From Mytilus galloprovincialis (lineage: Eukaryota; Mollusca; Bivalvia; Mytilida; Mytilidae): a stretch of DNA of 64,000 nt. A program made the translations under genes and the position numbers. The notes under the pieces are model-generated. The model saw only the letters and a list, made by a program, of their open reading frames with translations. It had not been told where the DNA came from and did not search any database. The stretch covers positions 58,301,078 through 58,365,077 of the forward strand of contig NC_134841.1 in assembly GCF_965363235.1 (NCBI RefSeq). Reading direction: 5' to 3'. Below are positions 1 through 9,959 of this stretch, piece by piece (position 1 is the first letter of the stretch; each line of letters starts with the position of its first letter).

Positions 1-560
1 TTTCATATCCATCTCCCTCCAATTATTGCATGCTTTTCATGAATTTGAATTTACAGGAAGTACATGACTGAGCATGTCATTTTGAAAAAGCTCATATGAG
101 CAATGATGTAGGTTAGTTTTAAATGGTTAGAAGAATGGAAAAACTTTTCAAGGTACAAAACTAACATAAAACTAACATGGATGATAAAAGCTCACCTGAG
201 GTTTGAATTGCACATGTGAGCATTATGTTAGATTTTTGTGGGCACATATGAACTACCAAACTGCACATACGAGCAACCTGATTTGCATATAATTCTTACT
301 TGCATCTCATGTGCTTCACATGTGAAACTTATGTGCTTTTGTTAGCAATTTCTGTACGGGATGGTACATGTATACTATAATCAAAATATCTAAATACCTA
401 AGCAATATTTGCATTTGACCATATTATATTAAAAAATGAAATGCACATTTGTTTTGAACACTTATAATAGTATAAAAAAAAAAAATAGGGTTTTAATTAC
501 TATCATGAAAATTGTAAATATTAGCTATGAAAATCTTCACTTTCCAGTTCATTTAATTTA
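1..560. other. AT-rich non-coding stretch with CACATGTGAGC-like motifs
   Basis: No coding signal is seen. The first 340 bases hold at least five degenerate copies of a short motif: CTCATATGAGC near 92, CACATGTGAGC near 209, CACATATGAAC near 243, CACATACGAGC near 262 and a cluster at 300-340. The rest is low-complexity AT-rich DNA, including an A run near 472-485. Confidence 0.5.
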
Positions 561-565
561 AAGAT

Positions 566-690
566 AAGGAAATGTAGTTTTATTGCCAATGAAACAACTC
601 TCAACCAGAAATCAAAAGATGTGATATAGTAGCAACAATTGGTCACTGTATGGCCATTAACAATGAGCCAAACCAATACTTCATATTAAA
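566..690 (+). repeat. GCCAATGAGACAACTC dispersed repeat, diverged copy
   Basis: The block reads ATTGCCAATGAAACAACTCTC, then a CACTGTATGGCC-like segment and CAATGAGCCAAACC. It matches in order the better preserved copies at 9293 and 40560 in this window. It directly abuts the SINE at 705. Confidence 0.7.
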
Positions 691-704
691 TTGCTGTAGC
701 AATT

Positions 705-1035
705 AGAGCCGTGGTGTAGTGGTTACTGCATTGGACTACTAACACAAAGGTTCCTGGTTCGATTCCCGTTCGGTATGAAAATTTCAGGAACTCAATTTTC
801 GGCTCTCCCTTGACACCATTTGAGAGTATGGTCTTGAGGAAATGATGATAGTCCGTCGGAAGGGGATGATAAATGGCTGACCAGTGTTAAGAGAGAGCCA
901 TATCTCTTGCACATTAAAGACACCCTTTTAGATTTTGAAAAAGAGTAGGCTAATGCAGCTACAAGGCAGCACTCGCACCCGCAAAGTGGAAAGGGAATAA
1001 TATAAGTTGCAAAACTTGTTGCCCAATCCACTATA
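705..1035 (+). mobile_element. tRNA-derived SINE
   Basis: The head carries a pol III A box (TGGTGTAGTGG, 712-722) and B box (GGTTCGATTCC, 756-766) at tRNA-like spacing. It is followed by a ~260-bp unrelated body that ends at an AT-rich tail near 1035. The tRNA part has no paired acceptor stem and no CCA end, so this is a retroposon and not a tRNA gene. The family could be one of the V- or Meta-type molluscan SINEs, but I cannot assign it without a library. Confidence 0.75.
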
Positions 1036-1128
1036 AATAATATGTTTAAACTAAATTGCTGTACTTTTAAATAGTCATGCAATGTTTTAATAAATTTTAA
1101 CCTTTTTCTACAATTTATTAATATTCAG

Positions 1129-1357
1129 ATTAATAACCTCCAACTTCTGGAGGGATTAGGCAATAATGCCCCTCAGAAAGCTTGGCAAGATGCCAGTCCA
1201 GTTGACTTTATGACAACTAGTGAAGAGCAGGTTGAAATTAAGTTATCATATATCCAAATGATATGTAAAGTAATTAGTAGATTTATACCAAGTCTAAGTT
1301 TTATGAGAGAGGTTGTTCTCCAGATTATGAAAGGAGATCATTCCAAATTATTGACAG
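1129..1357 (+). CDS. DUF6589-like protein, upstream exon
   Basis: A 229-nt open segment is bounded by a 3' splice site (TTATTAATATTCAG) and a 5' splice site (ACAG|GTGAAC). It starts in phase 0 and ends in phase 1. The translation begins INNLQLLEGLGNNAPQ and includes YIQMICKVISRF and SLSFMREVVLQIMKG. By position it would be the region upstream of the conserved DUF6589 core found in the exons at 3146-3804 and 4433. Its phase-1 end does not match any usable acceptor of the next exon, all of which are phase 0. Either an unseen small exon lies between them or the copy has decayed. No function is known for this family; it occurs in many copies in some animal genomes. Confidence 0.5.
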
Positions 1358-1459
1358 GTGAACTATGCAGAATGTTCTTATGAATACATATAAGTTTTAC
1401 ATGCATTACATAAATAGTATATATATTTTTTTTGTGGGGCCAGCTGAAGTACAATACAG

Positions 1460-1633
1460 GATTTTCTTGCAATATTGAAGCAGATTATTAATAATTTTCA
1501 TCAAATTTTAAAGAAAAAAACAGTTATACCACTTGAAACAAAACCCTTGAATGAACAGAAGTATGAAGATGTTGTGAAAATTTTGGAGCATTATGAAAAT
1601 GTTATTGATGAACTTCATCAGAAGGCCAATGTT
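1460..1633 (+). CDS. DUF6589-like protein, exon left half (split by transposon)
   Basis: This is the left part of an exon. It may start at 1460, 1481 or 1484, because three AG acceptors lie in the same phase. The translation includes FHQILKKKTVIPLE, NEQKYEDVVKILEHYENVI and ELHQKANV, the pattern that precedes the GGDQLTRERFSGAKR-type core in DUF6589 proteins. Coding stops being meaningful at 1633, where a DNA transposon begins. The frame resumes at 3151 on the far side: ..AAT GTT before the insertion continues as GAT CTT after it. Confidence 0.6.
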
Positions 1634-3145
1634 CAGTGGCTGATTCAGAGGGGGCGTAGAGGGCGTATGCCCCCCCCCTTTTTGCTTGGATTTTTTTTTT
1701 GTTTGTTAAATGATTAATCAGACTAGACTTGGTGACTTTGCATTTCCCGTGTACTTAATTTTTATGCGACAATTCATTATTCATAAAGATAATTTTCGCT
1801 GGTATTTTCTGACTATGTCAAAACTGAAAATACTGAACTCCGAGGAAAATTAAAAAATGGAAAATTCCTAATCAAATGGCAGAACACATCAAACGAATGG
1901 ACAACAACTGTCATATTCCTGACTTGGTACAGGCATTTTCAACAAATGTAGAAAACGGTGGATTGAATCTGGTTTTATAGCGCTCAACCTCTCATTTGCA
2001 TGACAGTCGCATCAAATTCATGTGATTCGATATGGTTGAGTTGACCAGTTTGTTGAAAAAACGTAACTCAGTAATTTTGAAATTCAAATTACAGTTACAC
2101 ATTGCATAGGCTGAGCATGACAATCATGACACCTTCAAAGCGAAACAGATTGAGCAGGAACGTGTTGACTTCTATTTCACAATTCCAAAAAACAGAAAGT
2201 GATACTCTACTACGCTCTATTGAAGAAAAAAAATTCCACAGCAATATTATTTACCGAAATTATGTCTAACCTCAAACGCCCTAGTCTATTTTAAAATAAC
2301 ATAGCTGATAATGATTCCCAGTCAGTATAAGCTTTAGATAGATTTAAAGTTTAAGGTACGAACCATTTGTTTGAGGAGGCAGTCAGAGATATTTAAGAGA
2401 AAAAATCTGAATGACTTTTGCCTGAAAACATAAAATCTTGTCCACTTTTTGCTATTAGAAACTAAAATTTCCAACAGAATTATAAAGCATTAAATGAACA
2501 TGATGAATAAAAAACAGGCCCTTTTTGGGGCCGGGGGTTTGCATGTCTGACTGGAATGTTATTTGGCTGATCTGATATATTGAATACTTTTTTCAAGACC
2601 AGACTGAAACCTGTCTGCTGGGTGTTGCCTTTATGTCTCCTTTTGTCGACTGTCGTTTACAAATTCGTTGTCATTTCAGACTCATTCGTAGCCTTTGGTT
2701 AATTTAGAACCCCTCACCTCCCTTAATATTGTATGGTGAAACATATCAACAAAACATTTGGATAAAAAATGCTTGTTTGTTTTTTTTATCTCGTGTCGGT
2801 CGTATTGTAAATTTCATCGAATAGCCTGGCGTATATCTTCTTACAACAAGAATTCTGTGAGATTATGCCAACTTAACATACAACAATCGAGAATTATTTA
2901 CGGACACATCAAATATATATCAGTACATAGCTTTGAACCCATACTTATGATAGACAAATGATAGAGAGAATACAGCATCAAAAATGTCCAACCCTTACAC
3001 TTTACAGCAACAATAAAATATACACGCCCACAGTCAGGAACCGTTTAAAAAGTGCATTTTATGTTAAGTTATTTTATGTTTTTTAGCCCAAAAACTTTAA
3101 GCCTCTTTCACCCCCCCCTTTTGCCAAATCCTGGATCCGCTCATG
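1634..3145. mobile_element. Non-autonomous DNA transposon inserted in an exon
   Basis: The 1512-bp insertion starts CAGTGGCTGATTCAG. The reverse complement of its right end starts CATGAGCGGATCCAG, so the ends form short imperfect inverted repeats. Both ends then run into G- or C-rich stretches. The direct repeat ATGTT flanks it (1629-1633 and 3146-3150). The ends resemble the CAGTGGCGGATCCAG termini also seen at 26455 and 47451. No transposase is visible. The interior carries a copy of another mussel repeat (about 1810-2035). The superfamily is uncertain; hAT-like is possible, but the 5-bp duplication is short for hAT. Confidence 0.7.
1810..2035 (+). repeat. GACTTGGTACAGGCA dispersed repeat, copy 1
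   Basis: This shares ordered blocks with copies at 61715-61930 (same strand) and 62815-63075 (opposite strand): ACTGAACTCCGAGG, CAACTGTCATATTCCTGAC, GAAAACGGTGGATT and CTCATTTGCATGACAGTCG. It lies inside the transposon at 1634-3145, so it is part of that element or was inserted into it. Confidence 0.8.
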
Positions 3146-3181
3146 ATGTTGATCTTAAAGATGAAGATTGTTTCCCTATTG
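3146..3181 (+). CDS. DUF6589-like protein, exon right half
   Basis: This is the remainder of the exon broken at 1633. After the duplicated ATGTT the sequence encodes DLKDEDCFPI and ends in phase 1 at a good donor (ATTG|GTATGT). With the next exon (3629) the junction reads PI-D-GDQLTGEQ, matching the family's (G)GDQLT core. The intact frame on both sides of the transposon suggests the insertion is recent compared with the age of the exon. Confidence 0.6.
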
Positions 3182-3628
3182 GTATGTTTTCAGTAGTCCT
3201 AGTTAATCACTCATTATTAAGAAAGTATGAATAAGTTTCTTCCTAATTTCTTTATTTTGATTTTCTTTTTGCAGGTTGTCCATGTAATGCTGATTTTTTT
3301 AGTAGTTAAAAGAACACTCTCCAAGAGAAATTGGTGCATAAATTGGTCTGGGATTAATTAATGGCTAATTAGAAAGATAATTTCAACTCTGCAATATTTA
3401 TGATTTCCAGATTTTTGGTTTGTGTAATTGGGAAGGAATATCCAATAATAGGATTTGGAGGATGGATTTATAGCATGCTATGTAAAACTATGGTGATTTT
3501 ATTCAGTTCTGTCAATAGACTCAGCTACTTGACAAGGTGTTTTTTTATTACCTTGCCAACTTAGCTTAATCTGTTGTAGAGCATTTGTTTCAACAAAGTA
3601 TAAAAGATGTCTGGTTTCTTCATAAAAG

Positions 3629-3804
3629 ATGGTGATCAGTTGACAGGAGAGCAGTTTTCTGGAGCCAAGAGAGTAAGAGCTAGGACAGACAGCATACAAG
3701 ACAAGTTTGGACATCTTCATCCAATAACATTTGAATTTTTACATCTTCTCATGAATTTCCCAAAAGCATTCAACTATTTCTTGTTTGATAATAGCAGCAT
3801 CCAG
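3629..3804 (+). CDS. DUF6589-like protein, core exon
   Basis: A 176-nt exon is bounded by CTTCATAAAAG and CCAG|GTAGTA. It begins in phase 1 and ends in phase 0. The translation reads DGDQLTGEQFSGAKRVRAR, then HPITFEFLHLLMNF and FLFDNSSIQ. The order GDQLT..FSGAKR..HLxPITFEFxHLLMN is the most recognisable part of DUF6589 proteins. The phases on both sides agree with the neighbouring exons at 3181 and 4433. The molecular role is unknown. An in-frame ATG at 3607 lies upstream but is better explained as intron. Confidence 0.7.
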
Positions 3805-4432
3805 GTAGTATTCAGTAAGAATAACAATTGTCAAAAATGTACAAAATATATATCTATTTTTCTGGTATGTTGTTTCTTTCCATATATTAATGGATATGGT
3901 ATTGACTGATGTTTGATTGATTAACCTCTAGTTAAAAAGTATTTCATGCATGTTCATGGTTCAGATAAGTTAACATAAAATTTGTTTGACTAATTTCATA
4001 TATTTCATTTTAATAGGTAATTTTGGCATTATCTGTTAATTAAATGCTACTAGATATTAGGAGAGACGGTTTAGATGCATTAGGAGACGTTAGACTATTA
4101 GAACATTATCTTCACTTTTTTACGTAGAAATAAACAATACAAGATACCAAATCTGAAACACATATACATCTTTCACCAAAATATATGTATTCATCATTGG
4201 TGCTTTTAACCATATGTTAAACAGTTACACAATTGTATTAAAGAGTAGAATGAAAATCAAAATGTACTTAAAGTATAGTTCAACATGAGAAATAATATAA
4301 ACCATCAGGAAAAAAAATTATTTACAAAAATGGCACTTGCTGTAACAAAATATGTCAATTAATACCTTTTAATAAGTTTTTATGAACTATTTGCTTTGCA
4401 TTAAAACTGTATTGTGCTGTTTTATTATAAAG

Positions 4433-4658
4433 GAAGTTGCAACTATAAGAAGAATAAAGAGGACAAACTTTAAGGAAGATTTAAACTCTGCATATGATGC
4501 TGACAGGGATTTTATTGTGAGCTTCACTGATGCACATATCATAGAAATGGTTTTGGAATATTTTGGAATGGAAAGGATACACTCAAATCAAACAAGACAC
4601 ATCCCTCCTGAGTTTATAACAGATGAAGGAAAGAAAACCTGGATTTTCTTGAAAATAG
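4433..4658 (+). CDS. DUF6589-like protein, exon with YDADRDFIVSF block
   Basis: The exon begins after TTTTATTATAAAG in phase 0, in frame with 3804. It encodes EVATIRRIKRTNF, LNSAYDADRDFIVSF, HIIEMVLEYFGMERI and TRHIPPEF. The YDADxDF..FT..IxEMxLEYFGM pattern follows the GDQLT core in DUF6589 family members. It may end at a weak donor (AATAG|GTTAAA, after 4658) or at the in-frame TAA 4661-4663. Family members usually continue beyond this point. I could not find a convincing next exon before the LINE at 5.6 kb, so the gene is either truncated or has a long intron. Confidence 0.65.
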
Positions 4659-5339
4659 GTTAAAAAATATTAATACTGTTTATCAAAAAAAATGAAAGGA
4701 TTGTTGATGAAATTTTCATTCAGTATTTATATAAAAAAAGTATTAAGATACTGCTTTTTCTTTCTTTCATTTCTTTAATGATAATGACAAACATATCTTA
4801 TCATATATGATTGCAAAATTTTATCTGATCCTTTTCATTGCATTCAGAAAAAACTTTTTTTTTTAATAATCTATGCAAAAATGGACAATTTGATAAATCT
4901 TATACATTTAAAAATAACAAAATGACCCATACTTTTTAGTATTTTTAAAAAAAATTAGGCTACATTTTTGCAAAGTATAAGATGAACCACCATAATTGTT
5001 ATTTTGGTTTAATTTGTATCAAACAATTTGAACTGCAGTTATCTCCCTTATACCACAAAGAATGTTATTTCTTTCATGCAACAATTTAATTCTATTCAAG
5101 AAATGGCATATGAGTTTATTACATATTTTCAAAAGACTTATTGGATGAATATTTGTTCAAGCCACAGTCAGTGTTTCATTATAGTACTACTGGTATCCAT
5201 GATTCCAGAGAAGTTCATCACTAAGATGTTATTGGTAAACCATAGTAATAATGTAAATTTTCAAAACAAAAAGTTAAATAATAGTAAAAGGAATATAGTG
5301 AAAATAGTGAAAATTGGATAAATGCATTCAAACTGAAAA

Positions 5340-5580
5340 GTCGTTGTACTTGTTATAATATATAACACTCTATAATCGAATTAGACGGGAAAATATTACA
5401 TATGTATGTTGTGTACAAGTTACGATTATGTACAGGTTATAACATGTACAAAATATTTGTACAAAGCAAAAATACAAGTTAAAACATGTACAAAAGTACC
5501 TCGTAGACGTTATTACCTGTACAAAATATTGCTTAAAAATTGTACAAAATTTGAAATGAAAAAATGTTTCTATTACAACA
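5340..5580. repeat. TTGTACAA-motif repeat, copy 1
   Basis: About ten TGTACA or GTACAA motifs occur in 240 bases, such as GTGTACAAG, CATGTACAAAATATTTGTAC and CCTGTACAAAAT. A similar block with TTTGTACAAATTATA motifs lies at 50930-51060. ORFs on both strands here are by-products of the repeat. Confidence 0.6.
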
Positions 5581-5629
5581 CTTGCCATTAATCTCAATAA
5601 TATTTTCAGCATTTTATTTTATAGTCCAT

Positions 5630-6130
5630 TCATGTTAGTGTGTTTTCTATGATTGGTAATCTCATGTAGGTCTTTGTTGAAGATTTTGTTTGGCCAGAAT
5701 ATTTGCGCCATCTTCCTCAGACCTCTGTTATTGAAGCTGGAGCCATAAAGGAGTACAGATAATACACAGCTTTTGTAGAGTCTGAGCTTGGTCTACTCTG
5801 AAAAGACTTGTTTTCAAGATGTCACCTAGTATAATGAATGCTGATATAGCTTTTCCTATTCTGATCTTTATATCTCTTCCAGCACCACCTTCTGTAATTA
5901 TACACAATCCTTGGTAATTAAGTGAGTCTAAAGCTACGAGATGTGTCCCTTCTACAAATATGACTGGCAGTCTCTCTGTGTTGATGTACATTAATTTTGT
6001 CTTTTTGTCATTGATTGTAAGTGCACTCATGTTAGCTTTTTTTCTATCTTTTTTGTCTTCTCCTGCATATTGTTTTCAGTATTGTGGTAATCATCAGCTA
6101 GTCTGTGTCCACAAGCATGCTACATAGTGT
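5630..6130 (-). mobile_element. LINE reverse transcriptase fragment (C-terminal part)
   Basis: On the minus strand the longest frame (5728-6030) gives INDKKTKLMYIN, VALDSLNYQGLCIITEGG and DIKIRIGKAISAFIILG. These match the region after the YADD box in many LINE ORF2 proteins (INxxKTKxM..F.YLG..I..GG...DI..RI.KA..AF). Upstream, another frame gives a LADD-like box near 6100. Downstream, a third frame gives RGLRKMAQIFWPNKI near 5690. So the fragment has at least two frameshifts, the usual Y-L-G is altered, and endonuclease and palm-N regions are absent. Confidence 0.7.
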
Positions 6131-6450
6131 CAATCTCAGTGACAGAATTCAATACTGACATAATTACTGAGCTTACTAAGTCATACATGTATATGACCTA
6201 ATCTTAAAGTTTGTTTATTGTAGACCATACAGGCCATTTATGTGTAATGTAGAAGAATGATAGTGTTCTGTAACTCAAGGTGTCACATGTCTCTGTCGTG
6301 AAGCAACTGTAATAAGAGAGTATGATTTTTCTCACAAAATCATCTTTGTCTCCACCAGTACCCCTGTGTTGTGTTACAAGGGAAGTACTTCCTTAGCTCA
6401 ACCATTTACAGATGAAATAATCTTATATATCTTATATACATACATTACTT

Positions 6451-6968
6451 CCTTTCCTTGTCAGTTTTAATCTAGCGTCGTAATACAGTACATGATATAT
6501 AAGACATGAGGATGGAATAGTTGCAGATATATATAGAAGTCTGAAAATTACACCAAACAGTGTTAGAGTTAGATTTTCTGATGACAATATATATATATAT
6601 GTACGATATCACAGTAGCATGGGTTCGAATCCCGTCGAGGGAAGAACCAAAAATTTGCGAAAGCAAATTTACAGATCTAACATTGTTGGGTTGATGTTTA
6701 GATGAGTTATATATATATATATGTATATACATTATGTACACAGCCATGTATCACCATCATTGATGGCGATCCGATGGATACATCTGTTGTAGAGTTGTCA
6801 CTGACTCAGACGTACTTATAAATATAATTATTTTCTGTGACTGTATATTACATTAATTTGTAGGATCCTTTACTATAGATAATTTAGCTGATCTGTAACA
6901 ATAACATCTTTATGCCTTATATATTATGTACTGTAGTACGCCGCTAGATTAAAACTGACAAGGAAAGG
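6451..6968. mobile_element. Element with 53-bp inverted ends, containing a SINE fragment
   Basis: Positions 6451-6503 and 6916-6968 are inverted copies with about 3 mismatches in 53 bp (CCTTTCCTTGTCAGTTTTAA at the left outer end). Between them lie AT repeats and a truncated SINE (6575-6725). This could be a foldback DNA element or a local inverted duplication. I see no clear target-site duplication. Confidence 0.55.
6575..6725 (+). mobile_element. tRNA-derived SINE, 5'-truncated copy
   Basis: Only the B-box half of the head remains (GGGTTCGAATCCCGTCG, from about 6620). The shared tail follows (CAAATTTACAGATCTAACA.. to GTTTAGATGAGTT) and ends in (TA)n. It is nearly identical to 7060-7160. Confidence 0.8.
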
Positions 6969-7000
6969 TAACACACGGCCAGCGAAAGCTTTTTTTTTGA

Positions 7001-7160
7001 GAGCCCAGGTGGTCGTGTGGTCTAGCGGGACGGCTGCAGTGCAGGCGATTTGGTGTCACGATATGGGTTCGAATCCTGTCGAGGGAAGAACCAAAAATTT
7101 GCGAAAGCAAATTTACAGATCTAACATTGTTGGGTTGATGTTTAGACGAGTTATATACAA
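7001..7160 (+). mobile_element. tRNA-derived SINE, full-length copy
   Basis: The head GAGCCCAGGTGGTCGTGTGG starts at 7001 with an A box. The B box GGTTCGAATCC is at 7066-7076 and is followed by CTGTCGAGGGAAG. The tail CAGATCTAACATTGTTGGG runs to TTTAGACGAGTT and an AT tract. The head resembles a class II (Ser/Leu-like) tRNA but lacks a mature tRNA end. Confidence 0.8.
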
Positions 7161-7255
7161 CTCGTCTAAACATCAACCCAACAATGTTAGATCTGTATAT
7201 ATATATACAACTCGTCTAAACATCAACCCAACAATGTTAGATCTGTAAATTTGCT
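7107..7255. repeat. Inverted SINE tails forming a long hairpin
   Basis: The SINE tail at 7107-7152 is followed by two inverted copies at 7159-7197 and 7209-7255. The first pair makes a ~39-bp near-perfect stem with a loop of about 6 bases (ATATAC). Such structure suggests template switching or head-to-head insertion of SINE 3' ends. Confidence 0.85.
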
Positions 7256-7260
7256 ATATA

Positions 7261-8990
7261 TATATATATAATATGGAATGTTGGTTTCATTTAATATCAC
7301 TTCAACAATTACTTTTACCTGTTTGCCTTTTATCATTTTTGCTTTCAGTATTTCAGCTGCTTTTAACACACCTTATAATAACTATTGGCCTCATTTAAAG
7401 GTAACATGTTACATAAATTTAAATTTCCCTTTTTATTGTTGATTCAATCTTTGATAAGGCATCATCTTTTCTGGATGTTTAATGACTATTGTTTAATAAC
7501 TGCTGCAATAGAAATAGAATTACAAAATTAAAAACATTAAAAAGAAACCTTGTGAGAAAAAAGAAGTTTTAGACAATGAATTAATTTAAGTTTGAAATGC
7601 AACTGTTATTATAATCCTGTTCTGTTTAGTCAGCTTCCATGATTTGTATGTCTGTGAGCTTGGAGAGATAGAGGCATAACAATGGATAAAACATAGTGCA
7701 GAAAAATCAAACATAAAATCTGACACAATGTGTAAACCAGTGAAAATGCTTAAATTTGGTCTTCTTTTCTTCACAACAAACACAAACAAGTACACCATGC
7801 AAGAATATTACATATCTGATAAAATGAGAAGATAATAACTAATATATAAACAAACTCTTCAAATTTTAACCTGATTTGTACAAGGAGAATGGTACTGGGC
7901 TACTGGCTGCTTTGTGTCATGTATTGTCAAGTGTCTCTGACATTCTATAACACCCTGCCCCACACCATTTCAATTTACAGTATATCTGAGTTAAGAAATA
8001 ATTGATGCAAGCTATACTTTATTTTAATTTTAACATGGGTAGGCATTTTATTTGTGATTATTTTGCCCGAGCGATAGGGAGGGCGAAAATAACCTGTTTC
8101 TGTTTGGCAATTCCATACACTGTTATGCTTCAGGTTTTTTTTATAGCCATGGAATGTATACTATTAACCATTATCCATTTCACAAATAAGCTTCAATCAT
8201 TATTATTTATTAGAAATTAAAGGGATCCATTCTTTAAAAAGTTTTCCTTGATATATACAAGACATAAACATTGTTTAAAAAGCAGCCTGCTAATCATCTG
8301 CAACAGAGTTCGTTATTGCAACCCATATGCAATACCTACTGATGAGTCATAATTGCATATGAACAAAAATGCATTTTTAAATTTTTTTTATTTCAGGATT
8401 TAGAAGGGACAAAACTCACAAGGCCTGACTGACGCAAAATCAATTCTCTTCTATGATTCAGTGAAGTATATTTTGACACAATATAATTAATCATTCTAGA
8501 TTAGTTTCACTCAAAAGTTTAAATTTATATAGTTGTGATAATGTCAACATGGCCTTGGGAGTCTAGGTGTTATATGAAGCAGCAAACCTTGATGTCAAGT
8601 ATTGTATGTTCATTATATGATGGACCAAACATGAACATGCTATAATCAAATCAAATGCAGATTATATATATCATAAACCAGCATATTAACTATGTAATCA
8701 TTCACGCATCGGTGACCAACTGACAAAAAAAATATTCTTTTGACCCTATATATTCTTTATCTTCATTCACAGCAAGGGTTAATCTATTCCCAAGTTAGAA
8801 AATCTTTTTTAAGCAATACAAAGTTTTGTAAACAGATCATTTTATGACTATTTTGACCTAAGTATTACTACTGGGCATGTGATTATAAATATTACTGAGA
8901 ATATTAAACCATGCCTTTTTAGAATAAATCATTACAGTTGACAAATACTACCATCTACTCTTCCCAGTATCAAAATACTTTACATTCAAT
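7261..8990. other. AT-rich stretch without recognised gene
   Basis: No supported exon was found. ORFs of 60-72 codons occur on both strands but show no family motif. The segment 8320-8580 is related to 10940-11260 (see findings). A CTTTCAG-type acceptor near 7349 and a donor near 7396 bracket an open segment of about 50 nt, but nothing links it to a gene. Confidence 0.4.
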
Positions 8991-8994
8991 AAAC

Positions 8995-9190
8995 TCATCA
9001 TAGATACCAGGACTAAAGTTTTTATTTACGCCAGAAACACGTTTCGTCTACAAAAGACTCATCAGTGACGCTCGAATCCAAAAAGTTAAAAGGGGCAAAT
9101 AAAGTATGAAGTTGAAGAGCAGTACAGACCAAAATTCTTAAAAGTTTTACCAAATACAGCTTAGGTTATCTTTGCCTGAGGTAGAAAAAC
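8995..9190 (+). repeat. Dispersed repeat with CGTTTCGTCTACAAAAGACT
   Basis: The ordered blocks are CCAGGACTAAAG, CGTTTCGTCTACAAAAGACT, CATCAGTGACGCTCGAATCC, AAGTATGAAGTTGAAGAGC and CCTGAGGTAGAAAAACC. I recall this as an abundant mussel interspersed sequence. It is the only copy in this window. Confidence 0.6.
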
Positions 9191-9292
9191 CTTATCTCAT
9201 TACAATACATCATTAAAATAGAATAATATGGCAGATTGTTATGTGAGACAACTTTTCTGATCAACACACATATATATATATATATATACAAA

Positions 9293-9450
9293 ATAAGAAG
9301 ATGTAGTATGATTGCCAATGAGACAACTCTCAACAAGAGACCAAAATGACACAGCAACTAACAACTATAGGTAATCGTATGGCCTTCACCAATGAGCAAA
9401 GTCCATACCACATAGTCTGCTATAAAAGACCCTGAAATGACAATGTAAAA
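9293..9450 (+). repeat. GCCAATGAGACAACTC dispersed repeat
   Basis: A well preserved copy reads AAGAAGATGTAGTATGATTG, CCAATGAGACAACTCTC, CAACTATAGGTAATCGTATG, CCTTCACCAATGAGCAAAG and ends near the CTATAAAAGACCC segment. It follows an (AT)n tract at 9270-9290. Confidence 0.85.
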
Positions 9451-9608
9451 TTAATTGCAATTAAGGCAATACAATACAGATCAAGTATGAATTTTGGTAA
9501 CATCTTATTTACAGTCCAAAAGTTATGTCGCTTTATAATTGGATAAATTGCTAATTCTTCTGTTTCCATTCTCTAACATAAGTTTCCCTTAACCAAATAT
9601 TATTCAGA

Positions 9609-9713
9609 AGTCGATTTCACAAAAAAACTCACGACTAAAATTGCTTGTAAGTATACTGAATTGTTCATAACTTACGATCAATCTTGGTCTTAAGTTTTTT
9701 TGTTAAATCGACT
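9609..9713. mobile_element. ~105-bp hairpin MITE
   Basis: The arm starting GTCGATTTCACAAAAAAACT (from 9610) is matched by an inverted arm ending AAGTTTTTTTGTTAAATCGAC (to 9712). The stem is about 45 bp with a short loop around TACTGAATTG. There is no coding capacity. Confidence 0.65.
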
Positions 9714-9752
9714 CCAGACTTATTTCCAAAAACCTCACATCACAAGTACAAA

Positions 9753-9959
9753 TTTAAGTAGCATCACTTATACTGTTCTTCAGTTATTTAAGTAGCATCA
9801 CTTATACTGTTCTTCAGTTATTTAAGTAGCATCACTTATACTGTTCTTCAGTTATTTAAGTAGCATCACTTATACTGTTTTTCAGTTATTTAAGTAGCAT
9901 CACTTATACTGTTCTTCAGTTATTTAAGTAGCATCACTTATACTGTTCTTCAGTTATTT
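9753..9959 (+). repeat. Minisatellite, 34 bp x 6
   Basis: Six near-identical units follow the core AAGTAGCATCACTTATACTG. Unit starts are 34 bp apart (AGTAGC at 9757, 9791, 9825, 9859, 9893 and 9927). Only one unit differs, by a single base (TTTTTC for TTCTTC), so the array is young. Confidence 0.95.

Noticed and set aside
705-7076. tRNA genes at 705-775 and 7001-7080
   Set aside because: A and B boxes are present but no paired acceptor stem is seen and a SINE body follows; these are SINE heads.
7349-7396. Next exon of the DUF6589-like gene
   Set aside because: One acceptor gives a phase-compatible open segment of about 47 nt, but the peptide (AAFNTPYNNYWPHLK) does not match the family.
9753-9959. 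CRISPR-like array of 34-bp repeats
   Set aside because: Repeats are directly adjacent without spacers; this is a plain minisatellite.
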